DNA from: Unio delphinus
Taxonomy: Eukaryota; Mollusca; Bivalvia; Unionida; Unionidae
Direction: 5' to 3'
Length of the DNA stretch: 64,000 nt
Assembly: GCA_029339505.1 (NCBI GenBank)
Contig: JAQISU010000210.1
Span: 11,297,501-11,361,500 of the forward strand
Part shown: positions 63,305-64,000 of the stretch, one piece after another
Layout: each line of letters begins with the position of its first letter
How positions within the stretch are numbered: the stretch's first letter is position 1
Made by a program: the position numbers and the translations under genes
The notes under the pieces: model-generated
What the model was told of the DNA's origin: nothing
Seen by the model: the letters and a program-made list of their open reading frames with translations, nothing else
Databases searched by the model: none

Positions 63305-63645
63305 CTTGTATGGTCATCTTTTTAAATAAATGTGTACATTTTACTATGTTTCTATGAAAACATTATGGTCATCTTTAAGAATTATGGTACAATTTATTCA
63401 CCATATTTCTATGAAAACTTTGTGATATCTTTAAAAATTTGGTACAATTTACCATTATAATTCTATGAAGACTTGAATGTCATCTTTAAGAATTTTGGTA
63501 CATTTTACTATATTTCTATGAAAACGTATTGGTGAATTTAAGAATGTTGGTACATTTTACCATATTTCTATGAAAACGTATTGGTGAATTTAAGAATGTT
63601 GGTACATTTTACCATATTTCTATGAAAACTTTGTGGTATCTTTAA
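63305..63645. repeat. About 55-bp degenerate minisatellite, six copies
   Basis: Units contain TTTACCATATTTCTATGAAA and TTTAAGAATNTTGGTACA-like sequence. Confidence 0.92.
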
Positions 63646-63794
63646 GAATTTGAGGATATTTTACAGATTATTACCATTATCAGTTTTGTGCAAATTGGAA
63701 ATGGAAGCTCAAAACCAGAATTTGGTTGTAGCAAAAAATTACTCTCAAAATTTTTATAACTCTATAAATCAAATTATCGTATGTAACATAATGG

Positions 63795-63795
<1 letters not shown>

Positions 63796-63831
<36 letters not shown>
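63796..63831. repeat. (CA)n microsatellite
   Basis: A CA run of about 15 units followed by TATATATG. Confidence 0.97.
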
Positions 63832-63833
<2 letters not shown>

Positions 63834-64000
63834 GTCAAGAACTTCTAGGTTTCTTTCCTGTTTTCTCCATTGTCCATGCAGCCATTAGTACAAGCCTCTT
63901 ATTGTAACTCTTTCTGAATTACTTAGAGGATTGCTATGATAATCAAATGCTTTCATCTCAAAATAAATGAAAATGATGGCACTCAAATAATCAATAAGGC

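Overview
The window is eukaryotic nuclear DNA, AT-rich, intron-rich and crowded with minisatellites, tRNA-headed SINEs, a DIRS retroelement, a Maverick/Polinton-type element and a piggyBac-type element. This mix suggests an invertebrate, most likely a mollusc and probably a bivalve. That placement is inference; no species-specific marker was identified.

Two host protein genes are visible, both incomplete. (1) On the minus strand, coding exons at 4881-4947, 4407-4547, 2301-2442 and 423-521 join in phase into the N-terminus of a Ser/Arg/Pro-rich protein that enters a coiled coil. I do not recognise its family. Its last visible exon ends at an ATATCCTT donor, the signature of a U12-type (AT-AC) intron, and the gene leaves the window at base 1. 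(2) On the plus strand, fourteen phase-compatible exons between 16147 and 61358 encode about 550 residues of VPS11, the core subunit of the HOPS and CORVET tethering complexes. The initiator exon is not certain, and the 3' third (rest of the alpha-solenoid and the RING-H2 domain) lies beyond base 64000. VPS11 introns therefore occupy about 45 kb of the window.

Region by region: 0.4-5 kb, minus-strand coiled-coil gene with a Jockey-like LINE relic and a foldback element in its introns; 5.9-6.2 kb, LINE endonuclease fragment; 6.4-7.3 kb, degenerate minisatellite; 7.35-13.07 kb, decayed Maverick/Polinton-like element with terminal inverted repeats, integrase, A32-type ATPase, a PLA2-like domain and capsid-like relics; 14.3-61.4 kb, VPS11. 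Inside VPS11, intron 25838-36962 holds a DIRS1-like tyrosine-recombinase retrotransposon (28361-35544) inserted into a minisatellite, and intron 54174-61252 holds a 56-bp satellite and a 1.45-kb piggyBac-type element with TTAA target duplication.

The most unusual pattern is in VPS11. Most introns carry a private minisatellite. In three places the tandem duplication includes a splice junction: the exon E4 acceptor (three copies), the exon E9 acceptor (two) and the exon E11 donor (seven). Decayed partial copies of exons E12 and E13 lie in the intron between those exons. Together these suggest that local tandem duplication at exon-intron boundaries keeps seeding repeats in this gene. No CRISPR array, rRNA gene or functional tRNA gene was seen.
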